DNA of 64,000 nucleotides from Hirudo medicinalis. Taxonomy: Eukaryota; Annelida; Clitellata; Hirudinida; Hirudinidae. Position 1 is the stretch's first letter. Each line of letters begins with the position of its first letter. The stretch is taken from contig MPNW01000439.1 of assembly GCA_011800805.1 (NCBI GenBank), forward strand, positions 1 to 64,000, in the 5' to 3' direction. Under the pieces are notes generated by a model. It was not told the origin of the DNA, did not search any database, and saw only the letters and a program-made list of their open reading frames with translations. This document shows, piece by piece, positions 46,215 through 59,712 of the stretch. Both the position numbers and the translations under genes were made by a program.

Positions 46215-49200
46215 GGTACGAGCCATCGTTCGACGTGCCCATAGTCAACGTGACGGTGGTCACAGGACAAACAGCAGTTCTTCCATGCTCCATCGAATAC
46301 CTTGGCAAGCACAAGGTTTGTTGGATTGTCTCGTTTTGTTCCGTTCATTCTGTTGCTCACTATCACTCTCCGTCCTCGTCATCTCTTTGTTTCTTTTTCA
46401 ATTCATCATCGCTGGTCTAAATTGTGAAGTTTTTCGTGGAGAAATTATAAATAATACAAAAAACAAACTGCATGTCAGCACTAATTGCATTTTCCTCTTA
46501 AGGAAATGCTTAAACTTTAAAAAGAATTACAAGCAAAAACATCGCTTTCATGCAAGAATTGAAAAGTGCAGCAGAAATGTTCCTAGCACGCAACTTCCCC
46601 GGCATTCGAAACGACCCAAAGTTGACAGAATCTAGCGCCAATCCGCGACGCTTCGAAACCCACGACAAACTCTCGAACGTAGCATCGACCTACGATGAAG
46701 GCGCAAAAGATAATTTAGTGGCGCGTTTCATTACCAGTTCATGTGTATTAAGTGCACACCGGGATTGTTATTAATTGGTTCCACGTGATTCGTTCCACTC
46801 TTTTCCACTCTAGCTATCGTTTATCGACCAGTACTTTCGACTTTCTCTACCTGGAGCCGAATGAAAAACTGGTAAAGGTGGAACAGGTGGTAACGATTGA
46901 AATGTTGCTAAGTTAGGTTATGTTGGAAAGAATGCCACTTAATGTTGAATTTATTACGTTTTGTAAATTATTATTTTTTACTTAGCAAAACGATATTTTT
47001 CCCGCATTAATTATTATAATAGGTGTTTGTTTTTTAATGAGAATATTTAATGTCACGATGAAGAATATCCGAGAAATAATTTAATATTTGAAAATTTCAT
47101 CTCAATGCATTATGATGACGTATTATTTTCAAATATTAAATAATTGTAAAAAAAACACAATTAATTTTTAAATCGAAAAATTCCTTTATTTGCCGAAGCG
47201 CCCTCCATTCCGCCATGTACGAAGTCGATCTCCGATGCGCTTCTGTTTGTTTTTGAAAATTTCCAGTTTCCTCCACTTCCCCTCAGTATCTCTCCATACC
47301 CTTCCATCTGTCTCTATACTCTTCAGTATCTCTCCATGCCCTTCCATCTGTCTTTATACTCTTCAGTATCTCTCTATGCCCTTCCATCTGTCTCTATACT
47401 CTTCAGTATCTCTCCATGCCCTTCCATCTGTCTTTATACTCTTCAGTATCTCTCCATATGCCTCAGTGTCTCTCTTATTCCTCAATATCTCTCCGTATTC
47501 TTCTCTATCTCTCCATGTGATGACGAATTCCACCCACCTTCAATATTTTCCTTTATTCCTGCAGGACAAAAGCTTCGTGAGACTATTATAACCAAATAAA
47601 AGACCAAGAACTCGCGAGTGTTATTGCTAACAACACGAACAACAAGCAGTCGTTAATTAAAAATATTAACAATAACAACAGTTTGAATAATTGAATAATA
47701 ACGTCGATAATTAGAATAATTAGAATGACATTAGCATTGTTAATTTCTTTGTTTCGATCACTGCTGGAACTGGTCCTAGTCGACCGGTGATGGCGAAGAT
47801 ATGCATGAACGAGGCCAATTGCGACATACAAATGTTAATAGTCTGGAGTATCATTTTCATCATCGACCCAAGCTAACCTGTGCAGTAGCTCGGTTTTAGT
47901 TTCTCGCTACTAGCTACTTTATAGCAAGTGTTTTGGCGAGCCGCGCATAGTTAGGCCTCAATGTGCTTTATGAAGTGGACGCTAATTTAAATGTCCAGCA
48001 AGATCATCGTAGAACAAGCGCTATGCAAATGTTCCACTTTCCTAAAGAAGCAAATCCTGCATATAAACATCGCACACGCACGCCAACGAGCACGCACGCA
48101 TCGATGCACACGTGAATGAGTTTTGAACTCGGAGGAGCGAATGTTGTTCCATGCTCATTCACCTCGCGATGAGCCGAAGTGAGCGGAAACCCGGCTGAAT
48201 GTGTACGGATGTATCAAATAAGGGGGCCTTTTTCACCGTGAACAAGCGAGCCGCGCGGGTGCGTTTTTAATTTCCATTCACCTACTACGAGTGCGCTTGG
48301 ATCTCGTGCTTCCAGAAAATCATACATTCAGCCGTCAATCCACCGGACCTGAAGCAGTCCTGGACAAACAAACGCCAGTTTTTATTTATGTTTATCTCAA
48401 TGCTTGTCAGTTGACGGAGAAGTACGAACAATGAATCATCCCCTTTTAGTACCTCAATGATTATTTGTCATTATTTCTGGCTCACCAGGCTTGGCTCTCA
48501 GTATATGTAATTATAATAATAAATATTACTTAATTATTATATGGACGAATAATTATAATAATGACCACTTGCTTAAATATTTTTATTTGTCGTTGTCAGT
48601 CCCATCGATTTCCTTATTCGCTTAATAAAGCATAAATATCTTCGAAACAATATTTAAAAAACTATTAATTGATGAGAATTTCAAACTTTGTTGTAAATGT
48701 TGTTTTCGGAAAGTCTCGGACGTAAATAGGCTTCAAAGCGAACAAAAGATTGAATAAAGAATTAACCAGGATTGCAAGAGTCGCTTTGTTGGCCATTAAA
48801 AGATCGATGCGAGCTTATTTAGGATGGATCGTTTTTTTTTTTTGAGAGTGAAAACTTGTAAACACGTTAAGTGCACTTCTGGCCAATTCTCGCTTTCTGT
48901 TCTGCTTGGCTGGTCGGCAACAAATGTCCGACGCTTCCCAGCTGGAGTTACGACCCCCTGAGTGGAGTGACTGATGTTCGCTCCGATGATCGGGCAGGCA
49001 ATCGACCGTGCTTCCAATTAACCGTGCAAATATGTCCCCCGTGTTTTCCAATACCTCCATCCATGTCTCGCGGGAAACGGCGTTGTTCCGACACCTTTGA
49101 GCTTTCAATTTCTCGTGTTCTGAGAGAACTTGGTGTAGTTGCTAGTTGTCGATACTCACGAATTACATCTCCAGGTGGCATGGTTGGACGTCAAGTCAGT

Positions 49201-52200
49201 CCCTTTGACTTACGAGGACAGAAGAGTCGTGGATGACTTCAGGTTTAGCGTCGTTCGTCCGATCGTCAAAGAATGGAACCTGCAGATTAGAGACATCAGG
49301 TACGAGGACCAGGGTCAGTACAGGTGTACGATCAATACCCTACCTGTCAAGAGCAAGTTGGTCACCCTTCACGTGAAAGGTTAATTCGACTTTAACAAAC
49401 AATGAATTGTTTACATTTGCATCGCCATGTTTTTAGCCCGACCCCGCTGAGAGAGAATTTGTTTTCCTAGAAGCAAAAGAGATTTATTCAATTAGAATTG
49501 GAATGTGCATCTACTTTCCAAGACGTTCCGGGTTATCAATTTAGGAGATTCCCATTCAAAGAAAGTGGTCTCCATTTGTTGATTGCTCCACAGAGGAAGG
49601 AAGGAGCGGGTTTATCAATGGAAGTACTAAAGGTTGAGAGTCCAAGACTACTTCCAGGATGATGGCGCTGGTAGATGGCTTCCACGGACTTGACGACGAA
49701 CAACGGTCGGAATGTCGGTTGGACTGACGAGGAAACGATTTTTTGCCGGAAAAGTGGAAAAGCGCAAAAGAAACTTTTATTCAATTAAGCGAATCCATTT
49801 GGTCAGATTGCCCACACTGAATTAAGTTGGCGTTGATGGTTTCGCCCCCCCTTGCGAGGGTTATTAAGGATCGAGAAGGGTATCTCCTTATTTCAATGAT
49901 CCGTCACTTGGTCAATCCAGGGTTATCCACTCCCAAGACATTTATAAGCATAACTCCTCATATCACACCCACTTCGTGCCACTCATCTAATTACGTCTGA
50001 TTATTTCTTGATTAGCAAACGTCTTGCAAGCTTAGGAGAAGAAGGCTGATGAAAATTCGAATATATTTTATTTTTGTTAGACGTTTTTTCCCGTCAGCAA
50101 TTCAATTTTATTAGCCGGGATGCTTCCGGTGTTTGCGCTCGGAGTTGTGGATGTTTCACTTTTAATCCAATTACATTTCAGTTCCTGCGGCCATTATTGA
50201 CAACCTTTCAAGTAATGATCTAACCGTCAAAGAGGGAGAAAATGTTGTTCTCGTTTGCAATGTCACTGGAGTGCCCAAACCGGAAGTGACGTGGTATCAT
50301 CTCCGACCGGATGGAGAACGTGACAGTATGGATGCATCAATTGTAGATAGAGTTAACCATAAATGTTCTTAATAGTAAGCAAAATTAATTACATAACAGG
50401 ACTTAATTACTTAATGTGAGCTCAATAATGAATCAAAGGTAACTGTTATACATTAATCCAAGAAAGATGAAGCACCAATCGATCCATTGCAGTCAATTGT
50501 TCCGAGGTGACCTTCACCTTTGTCATTTTCCGGCCACGCATCGAACGCACACATTGACATTCCTATGACCTTTGCTTGAGCACGGGTCATAAGTTAAACA
50601 TCTGAACGCAGGAATAGGGCAGAAGGGGGAGATGATGATCATCAGGAACATCACCAGACACTGCACAGACATCTTCGAATGCCTCGCTTCCAATGGGGTA
50701 CCACCGTCGGTCAGCAGGCAAATGAAAGTCACAGTGGAGTGTTGGTGTTTTTAAACTTGTTCTAACTATAATAATGATGATGATAATAATAATATAATAA
50801 TTAATAAAATTTAAATCAGTTAATTTTTAAATTTAACTTATAACACGGCCGATAACATTTTTATTTGCAATATTATTGAACGAATGGTATTTTATGATAC
50901 AATGCAAATGATCGACTAAAAATTACGATTTAAGATAAAACTCGACTTCTCTTGATATTTCTACCTAAAAACCGAGTCATACCACAATGTAATGAACATC
51001 TTAAGGGTGATTGAAAACTTTTCTCAGTCAAGCCAGAAGTTACCCTACCCAACAAGAGGTTAGGTCAAAGAAGGGGCAAAGAGACGATTCTGGACTGTTC
51101 GATAGCGGCCAACCCTCAAGCTATATCCTATTGGGAGAAGGATGGAGTGAAGGTGTCTGGAGGAAAGTACAGTATTGATGCCTACGAAGAGGGCAGGAAC
51201 AACATCGTACTCAGCTTGAGGATCAGCTCAGTGGACGATTCCGACTGGGGGGTGTACAAGTGCGTCGCTTCGAATTCACTCGGAAGCGACGAAGCCACTA
51301 TGGTATTATACGGTAAGATGGAAAGCCGTTGTTCCTCTCAAGGTAATGAATATTCATCAGGCTTTCGAGTCATTAGTCTCGATATTCTGTCATTCACTCG
51401 AGTTTCTGCAACCTACTTCGACAGCATCACGCAATAAAATTAAAAACTGATGACACAAAACTGTTTGAAAATTCCGGAGGCGCTCAATTTCCAGTTCATT
51501 TCTCTGAGGACCACAGGACGACCAAACAGCACGCCAAGTTCTCATCCAATTTGCCCCTAAAAACTAATGATCCCCTTAATGTTTTCAAATTAGCCATTGC
51601 CACAAACACCTTTGAGAGTTTGTCTATAAGCAGAGTTTATTGATAAAAGAGACCACCCACTCCGTTAACCGAAGTATAAATGTCGCTTATTTTAAAAAAG
51701 AATCAGACTCGACGGCGCTGCAGGAAAGACTCAAGTGTTATGGAGATGTTTTTCAGTCTTCTCTCGAAACTCAGCTCCGGAATTTCAGTTAATTATGAAA
51801 TATTTTTAAATTTTAAATTTTTTAATTAATATTTTCAAACTCAGCTCAAAGCTTTTAACGATGCTCAAAGAAGTGCTCTGACATTATCAAGAACTTTGTT
51901 CTGATAACTGAAACTATCTAATTAATTAGTACTACTTTTGTTATTTAAGGACTGCAATGACTGCGTATTTAAATTAGAAGTGCCCCCCGATCCTATGAAT
52001 CCACGCGACATAATTATGAGATTCTCATCAAGAAAATGTCATTTAATTGCATCAACTCAAATTAAATTAAAGGGCATCCAGACGAATTGCATCGATTGAA
52101 AGTAACAAAGGACTTTCACCTTTTTTTGTGCTTCTAACGAGGAAGTTAGTCGAAGTCCACGGAAGAATGAGGGTCCATTCAATTGTTGTAAAACAAAAAA

Positions 52201-53388
52201 CTAAATGTCAACATAAGTTTTTCTATCCCTCGTCATAGTGACATCTTGAAAGATTATCGTAACTATTATCTTTAACTCAATTTTCATTTCTCAAGAAAAT
52301 AAATAAAGCAGCTCCCTTAGTTCTGCAGTCTTCTTTCAAGTACCCTTGAAACTGCCTTCTCCGCATTAGATATGAGAAGCTAAATATTAATAATACTAAT
52401 GACTTATTATAATGCTATTACATTAACATAAAACTAATAACATTATAATGCTATTGAATTAACATGAAGCTAATAATATTATCAAACTAATAAATTAACA
52501 TATCATTAATAAATATTAATGCAAGCAAACCATTGTCACGTTCAAAGTGTTGCAGACTTATTCAGAATTTGTCATGTGTTTGGGTTAATAACTTGTTCAC
52601 ACTTCCGGAACCTATTCCGACATGATGATGTTGCTCTGCTATGGTGCTTTCCCAGAAATTCATAAATGGCTAAACAAATGCACATATTTAACCACATAAA
52701 TAATTAAAATATATATTTTATTTCTGCTGCTCTAGCAGTCGGTGACCTCGTGTAATTTTACGTAAGGTCTATGATGTTTATAATCTAACTCCTGATGGTA
52801 CGAATACATTGATAATGCAGAATATCCTCACAACGACGACTTGTTCAGGAAGACATCTCGTTTGTCAACCACAACCGACCATCTCTTCCTCACCTCAGTA
52901 TCTCGACCATTCCTCTACTTCCATCTCAAGAATCAGGCACGTCAAGGGGCTCAAGTTTTCAAGCCATTCCCAGGTTCACATGTTGTAGTTGGCAGTCTTA
53001 ATAGTGCTAATATTAATTTAAACTCAGAATGAAAGAGCTATTCCTGTTATTTTGCAAAGATTGTCTGCTTGTGCAGGCGAAAGGTAAGAAGCAAGAACCA
53101 AAGCATATTAAAGTCCCTTAAGCTGGCAGAACATGATATTTGTACGGATGTCCTGAATTCTAAAGAATTATAAGCCATTAATTCGACTAATTCTATTTCA
53201 ATAAATTTTCTAGAATAACGGACATTACGATAATTTTGGTATTTTATTTCGATATTTCCTAAATCAAATATTTTATACAAATTGCAGAATTCTCAGCTGC
53301 CAGATACTCCAGCTCGGCTGCAACAACCAATATGATCCTCTTACAATTTGTTCTTTACTTTCTTGCCAAGTGGAGCCGTGTTGCTTAG
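46215..53388 (+). CDS. Three-Ig-domain adhesion protein, lachesin/DIP-like, probably GPI-anchored
   Basis: A neural-type cell-surface recognition protein of the lachesin/DIP/IgLON family. Exons: 46215-46315, 49175-49379, 50182-50325, 50612-50740, 51028-51312, 52821-52973, 53288-53388, preceded by a signal-peptide exon at 33347 or 43141. All introns are GT-AG and every phase fits; with the distal first exon the product is 423 residues. Ig1 has LPCSIEY...VAWLDV...GQYRCTINTLPVKSK, close to the family YxCxVNTDPM signature. Ig2 has VLVCNVTG...DIFECLASNG. Ig3 has ILDCSIAANP...GVYKCVASNSLG. NVT, NVT and NIT are possible N-glycosylation sites. The last exon ends in SSSAATTN and a hydrophobic run (MILLQFVLYFLA), which looks like a GPI signal. 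The linker exon 52821-52973 can be skipped without loss of frame, or read through to a stop at 53030-53032 for a form lacking the anchor. Confidence 0.88.
47284..47455. repeat. 40-bp minisatellite, just over four copies
   Basis: Units of exactly 40 bases (CAGTATCTCTCCATGCCCTT and so on) start at 47284, 47324, 47364, 47404 and, in part, 47444. The 133-codon open frame over it is repeat-driven. It lies in the intron between the two Ig1 exons. Confidence 0.92.
47600..49170. other. Intron of the Ig gene
   Basis: No coding exon is supported. A CpG-richer stretch at 48060-48300 stands out from the AT-rich surroundings and might be regulatory. Open frames at 48796-49236 show no recognisable content. 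Confidence 0.5.
51313..52820 (+). other. Intron of the Ig gene
   Basis: Between the third Ig domain and the linker exon nothing else is recognisable. An AT-rich stretch with short imperfect direct repeats of TAATAACATTATAATGCTAT lies near 52395-52500. Confidence 0.55.
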
Positions 53389-55072
53389 AACAAGACAAAT
53401 ATAGATGAACCCATTTCATGGAAACGTTGTTCAAAGCAACGAATCCTCTAGAAAACTTTCAACTTATTGGAAATCAATCACGGATTTTATGAATTTCAAA
53501 CGACAGATTTATGGGTAGCTTTGATTAAACTGTAGAAAACAGTTTTGATTTGTTGAAATGTGAACAAATATTTTAAATTACGTACCTAACCAAATATCTT
53601 AGTTATAAAATATTATGATAACTCAGACTAAAAACATCTTAATTAAAGCATTTCCACGTTCAGCAACTGAAATAATTTCTTCTCTTTGAATGAATTGGCA
53701 AAGAACGGGTGCACCGGCCGTTCGAACTGTTAATCAGGAGAGTTTTATACATTCACATCGGATTCATTTGAAAGGTTAATTATTATTTAAAAGAAATACG
53801 TCAATAAATTGACGGTGGCGACGTTGTGTGCGTGTCGCCACGGCTAATGTCTGAACACCATTGTAGAATCCGAAACGCTTGACATTTCAACTCCATCAAC
53901 CAACAACGAATTATTCCATGGCGCCTGAATCATTAATCAACTGCCAGCTTTTATTTTATGTTGTTTAAAAATGTATGAATCTCTATGACGGAGAGGCCAG
54001 AATATGTTTGCCGATGGGAATTAGTTAACACGAGCTCCCGCTCTAATCATAAAGGCTCTGACTCAAACATTAGTTCATATTTGTTTTCGCCCATTAGAAC
54101 TAATTACACCACCTAAAATCATTTAATATCAATTAACAACAATCTACTTAATTGTGGCTGTCTTGCATTTCTTATAATTGCTTTTTCATGGAGTAGGGTT
54201 TTATTGGATTATGATATTATTTTTATTTACTTGAGATTAAGCTCTTGAAAATGCTTGCGAAGTGAAGTCAAAAGCATCACCAAAATTGTTTAAACCAGAG
54301 CTCTCAAATCTGATAGAAATCTCATGTTTCGTAAGTCATTGATCAGAAGCAAAACATTTTCAGAAAAGACATTTTCTCACAAAGGTTAGAAATTCTTTGA
54401 CAAAATAGTAACAGTTTGTAGACATAAAACGGAGGATTCGCAAGCCTCAGAAGTTGAGTATTGAATGCGCTGCTTCTGATAGAATAAATTGTGAGTTGAA
54501 TCGGGTACTCAAATCGGAAATAAACTTTAAACAAAAAAATTTAATAGTCTAGAAAGCTTGAAGAAAAAACCTCCAAATGATTTTGATATTAATTTTGTGG
54601 TTGTCAATATACAACGAATTATGCTCAAAATTCACTCCAAAATCACTTAAATATAAGTTTGAGGTTTGAAGATGTTAGGGTTTCAATCCCTCAAGCTCAA
54701 AACAGTGTGAAATTTCAAAGAAAATTTTATTTATAAAAATATAAAGAAGTTTCAAAGCTATTCGATAATTGCACCGACATAATTAGAGGTTCCTGGGTAA
54801 TACTAATCCTTTAGCAGACTAACCTCACTTCATTAAAGTGTGTCTGTCGTGCATCAAGCTGGCGGAGAGAATATGAGTTTGAGAGTTGAGAAAGTTTAAA
54901 AATTCTCCTTCGAAATTAAATAGCATAACGGACACCATTTATTACTTCCTGGCATCGTTGGTTGTTGCAGCTTGTTTTGATTCTCTTCTGCTGCCGTGAT
55001 TGCGTTCCCTCCCATCTTGGACATATTTTATCATTAAATCTGCAGTCTCAATTATGAAATTTAGTGCCTAGG
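53389..55072. other. Intergenic between the Ig gene and ELAPOR
   Basis: This 1.7 kb holds the 3' flank of the Ig gene and the promoter side of ELAPOR. No gene or clear core-promoter motif is seen. Confidence 0.55.
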
Positions 55073-57573
55073 ATGAATTCGATTACCATTCTTTTGACGA
55101 TCACCGCTATCCTTTCATCGTACGGTGAAGTGAGAAGAAACTGTGATAAGGTTTGGAGCAAATGCTATTGAATTGTTAGTGTTGGGATATTTATTTTTGT
55201 TTTCCGTCAAGGATGACTTTTATTATGAGTACACGTCATGTGATCGGGATGGTAACAGGTGGAGGGTTGCCGTGCCAAAGACGGAAAAGTGTGCCAATTT
55301 TACCCCACCCCCTCCTGTTAGGGGAAAGAAATGCAGTATGTTTCGTTTTTGAAGAATTTAATATTTTATAATGTTATAATCTATCAGCCACCGAGAAACA
55401 ACCATCTGTGTTACTCAACAGTTTGATCAATCAATGAGTATTTTTAGATTTCACATGTGATCCTGGGCATTACTTGGACATAAATGATCAAGAATGCAAA
55501 TTGTGTCCTAGTGGCACTTTCTCTCTTGGAGGAGGGATTCGATTTGATGACTGGCAGTCTATGCCTTCATCTTTTTCTGTAAAAGTAGAAAAGTTTTCTC
55601 TTGAAAGGGTATTACTTGCACATAACCAAGAAAAAACAGTGGAGGCAAATTGCACAGGGTAGGCACTTAGAAAAGTGAAATTTGAATATTTGTTTAAAGA
55701 TAAAACAAATGCAGGACATGGATGGCCAGTGGAAAATATCTGTTAGCAAAATATGTTGATTGTCCTATATCACTCGTTTATGAGGCTGATTATGTCAGAG
55801 ATGGGTCTGTTACTTTTCTATATGAAAACAATGATGAAAGTCTTCTCTTCAGTTTTGAGGTTCAATTTCTTATAATCTGTCCTAATAATTTACATTTTAA
55901 TATTTCATTTTTAATCTGTAATCTATGTTTTGCAAGTGTTTTGTAATATTGTTCTCAGTAATTAAATGTAATCACCTATGACTAGTAATTTTGGCTCGAT
56001 CACTTCATCGCATCATTTATATTTACCTTAGAATGAGTTATTATAGAATGAATTATTTATGGACTTTGAAAATCCATGTTAGGTTGAAAATCAAAAGTGT
56101 GAGTTTAGAAGAAGCCAAAAGGAAGACAATTCTTACAAGAGCCTTAGGCAGACAGAAGAGGGTGAATTCAGGAAGGTAAGTGTTCCTCTACCTCCTGGTC
56201 ACAACAGACTAGTGTGGACGGTCATTCCTGTGTCCCTCACTGGCATTGATGACAAGAAGGGGCCTAAGAAGTTTGTTAAAATCAAAGTTATAGAAATAAA
56301 AGGTAAAGTTTAACCTCTTTGGTGGCATTCACTCACTTGTCTAGCTAAATAAACCATGTTACTTTTGCATGCCATTAAATTTTTGTTTATTTACTTGTCT
56401 ATCCATCTGTTTGTTCATTCATTAAAATAATTCATTGGAGGAAGACATTTTATTAGCAGGATTCATTTTAGGAATGCGATGATAAAGAATGAAAATAATC
56501 CCATTTTTATGTCAAACTTTATCCACAGGAGTGGCTTACACATCAGAATGTACTCCATGTCGAGCTGGAACATTCAGTGAGAAGGGCAAGTCGGTCTGCC
56601 AACCTTGTCCTCAAAATACCTTCTCTCAGAGAGAAGCAGGAAAGTGTCTTCCATGTGATGATGAAAAAGAATATTCCGGTGGGTCTTGATGGTTCTTTAC
56701 CTATTGTTTTGAGGCTTTCATTGAGCTTGAAACACCATAAAATTTTCTAAGTTTTCTAAAATAGATTTGATATCTGATTATTATTGGTCTTCACGACTTA
56801 AGTCAATATTTCTAAAAATAAATGATCTAAATTAGAAAGATTCATTCCCTCAATAATGCTGCAATTACATCCATCATTCAGAGCCAGGATCGGACACTTG
56901 TCTGGAGAGGCCGCCATGCACAGACAGCGATTATCTGGAAATAATCAAACCCTGCGATGCCGATGGCCAGGTGAGATGATCAAATAAACACCTTATTTTA
57001 GTATGTCTTGTCACACTCTTTAAATCTACAGCAGCTTTTTTCAAACTAAGTTCTGATCTGAACAGCCTTTCTACTGCATCAATTCAACATGTAGTAGTGC
57101 ACTTATTAACTGAAGTTACAACGTATAACATGTACATCGCAGACAAAGATAGTGTACAAGTGGAATGATCAGATGGTCTGCAACCCTCTGCACCCCAATT
57201 CTATGCAACTCCCTCCCGATGGTCCCATGCAGGAGTGTCCCCCTTGCAACCCGGGCATGCACCTCATCGATGGGGTCTGCAGGTGAGGCAGCGGAATTAT
57301 GATTTTTAGAAATTAAATTATATGGCCGAGCAACTTCTGTTTGAATGTGATTACAATCTGTTATTGTATTGCTAAGCATAACTGCACTAAATGCCAAGGC
57401 AGTTTCGTCCACATGCTGTTTACAACAGGAAATGATAATAATGATAATGATAATGACAGCAATAATATTATTATTTATAATTAATAATTATTATTAATAA
57501 TTAATAATAATAATAATAATTAATAATTATAATTAATAATTATTATTAATAATTATAATTAATAATTATTATT

Positions 57574-57605
<32 letters not shown>

Positions 57606-59680
57606 ACAATATAGTAGTAATAATAATAACAATAACAATATTAATAACATTAAAAATAAGAATACTACTTCTACTAATGATAATAATGATTTAAAATATT
57701 ATTAGGGAACAAGTACCTATCAAGAAATGATTACGTTACTCACTTGCTTTTCATCAGCTTCAATCGAAGTGTTGTCATCTTCTGATTATTCCATCTCAGA
57801 AGCAAACTAATTCAAATTAAATTGTTAAATTGTTGGGCACTATTTATTTATTTACCAGTCATTTCATTTTTATTTTACAACTGTGATTCACTTAATCAGA
57901 AGAAATTGATTAAATTTGGAGCAGAAATGCACTTTTACTAACAAATAATAGTCAATGTACATTACAAACTGTTGAAAGAGATTAAACTTGGCTTAACAAG
58001 TTGAATATTCACCTGTTGAACATGATGTTTTTAAGCAATGTTTTCGTGGAACTCAATTGGGACTATTTGTTCAACAGTTACTGCCCACCAGATGAGTTTT
58101 CTAGTGGTAAAAAGGGTGAAGAGTGCAAGAAGTGCCCCAGTTCAACAGCTCCCACTACGGGAATTTTCATAAACTTCTGGAACAACCTCAACCTCACTTA
58201 TGTCAACCTTTCCAGTCAATGTTTCTCATCTTCAGGTAAGTGTCGATGCCTTTTGAAATTAAGTGCTTGAAGCTCGACTTGTTAAGCGTCGCAAAATGAT
58301 CAAAGATGAGAGGATAATGACGGTCCATTATAAAGTCATTGGTGCGTGCGATTTGCGTTGAAAACATTTAAAAAGTGAAATAAAGAGAAACACGACCGTT
58401 AAGGCCTCGTAGCTGCTCAGTAATGACACTCAATTACGGCTTGCGTCAACATGTGCAGCCGTGTTTAGAAGCATCAATTTGCAGCGGAATGTTCGTCTCG
58501 GGAATTATGAAATTATGAATTGGAAAGTAAAAGGCATATTTTTGTTATTCTCATTTGAAATTTTAGATGTTTAATGTCTTTACATAATTATTATTAATTT
58601 TATGCTTTCTATTTTTATTGCAACAATAAATCATTCAAATTATTGATGGCACTGTAAAAGTATTTTTAAATTGTGGCACTTTCTTGAGGAAACATTCTTA
58701 TTTTTTATCGGTTGTGATGTTTTTGATGAGAATAAAACCTTCACCTCGAACTATTTATGCATATTTTCTGAGTAACCATTACTGAAGATAATTGGCCATT
58801 AATGACTCAGGTGCAAACCAAATGATTCCACTAATAATAAATGCAATGAAATTGCACCCAAATGTTAATTTAATTGTTATGTTAATAAATCAAATATTAA
58901 TTACAAATAAACTGTGATAAATATTGCTTAAATGATAACTTAAATGCTAGGTGGTGAGCTTATAACCGACATAAACTGCAGCCCACTTAACTGTAATTCT
59001 CTGTGGTACAAATTATACAATATATAAATTTTTTTCTTGATGATTGATTTTGTTAATATTATTGAAAAAATTTACTAGGGTTACCATCAGATTGCAAGAC
59101 CAAGGATGGATGGGTGCCCAACAAGGACCACATCAGATCAAAATTTGGTCACGATCCGTCCGCTTTCCTTTTGCTCAGTTTGAAAGTTGGAGGTTTTAAG
59201 ACTTCTGGCAAGAAACCATCAGCCATCAACGAAGAATATGAATTGCTTGATGACGATGAAGAGAGTGAAGATGACATCTCTCAAAAGAAGAGTTATGCAA
59301 GCAACAACAACAACAATGTGGCTCAGATTTCTTTTGTCTTTGAGCTTTCATGCTCCAGTGACTGCATTCTTTTCTTTATTAAGGTCAGTTAATGAGGACA
59401 GAATATTACCAATTTGCAGATAAATAAATAACTTGTAGATAACAGGATATTAATGATTTATATTTATCATTTAAATGCCAATTTGTAAGTTATTTTTTGT
59501 GATTACCTTGCCATTTGATGTTTCACTGTTTCAACAAAGCAGAATGTTGATGGCTGCTGGTTTGCATTTGATATAAATATTTGTATTCCTCTAAAAGTTA
59601 ACATTTGTGTTTCAAAAGTTGCAAAATTCTTAAAAAAATCATGAATAGAATAACTTCCTTATTGTGCTGCTGCTTCTACT

Positions 59681-59712
<32 letters not shown>

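Noticed and set aside
47190..47599. 133-codon open frame of Ser/Leu/Pro repeats
   Set aside because: It is generated by the 40-bp minisatellite.
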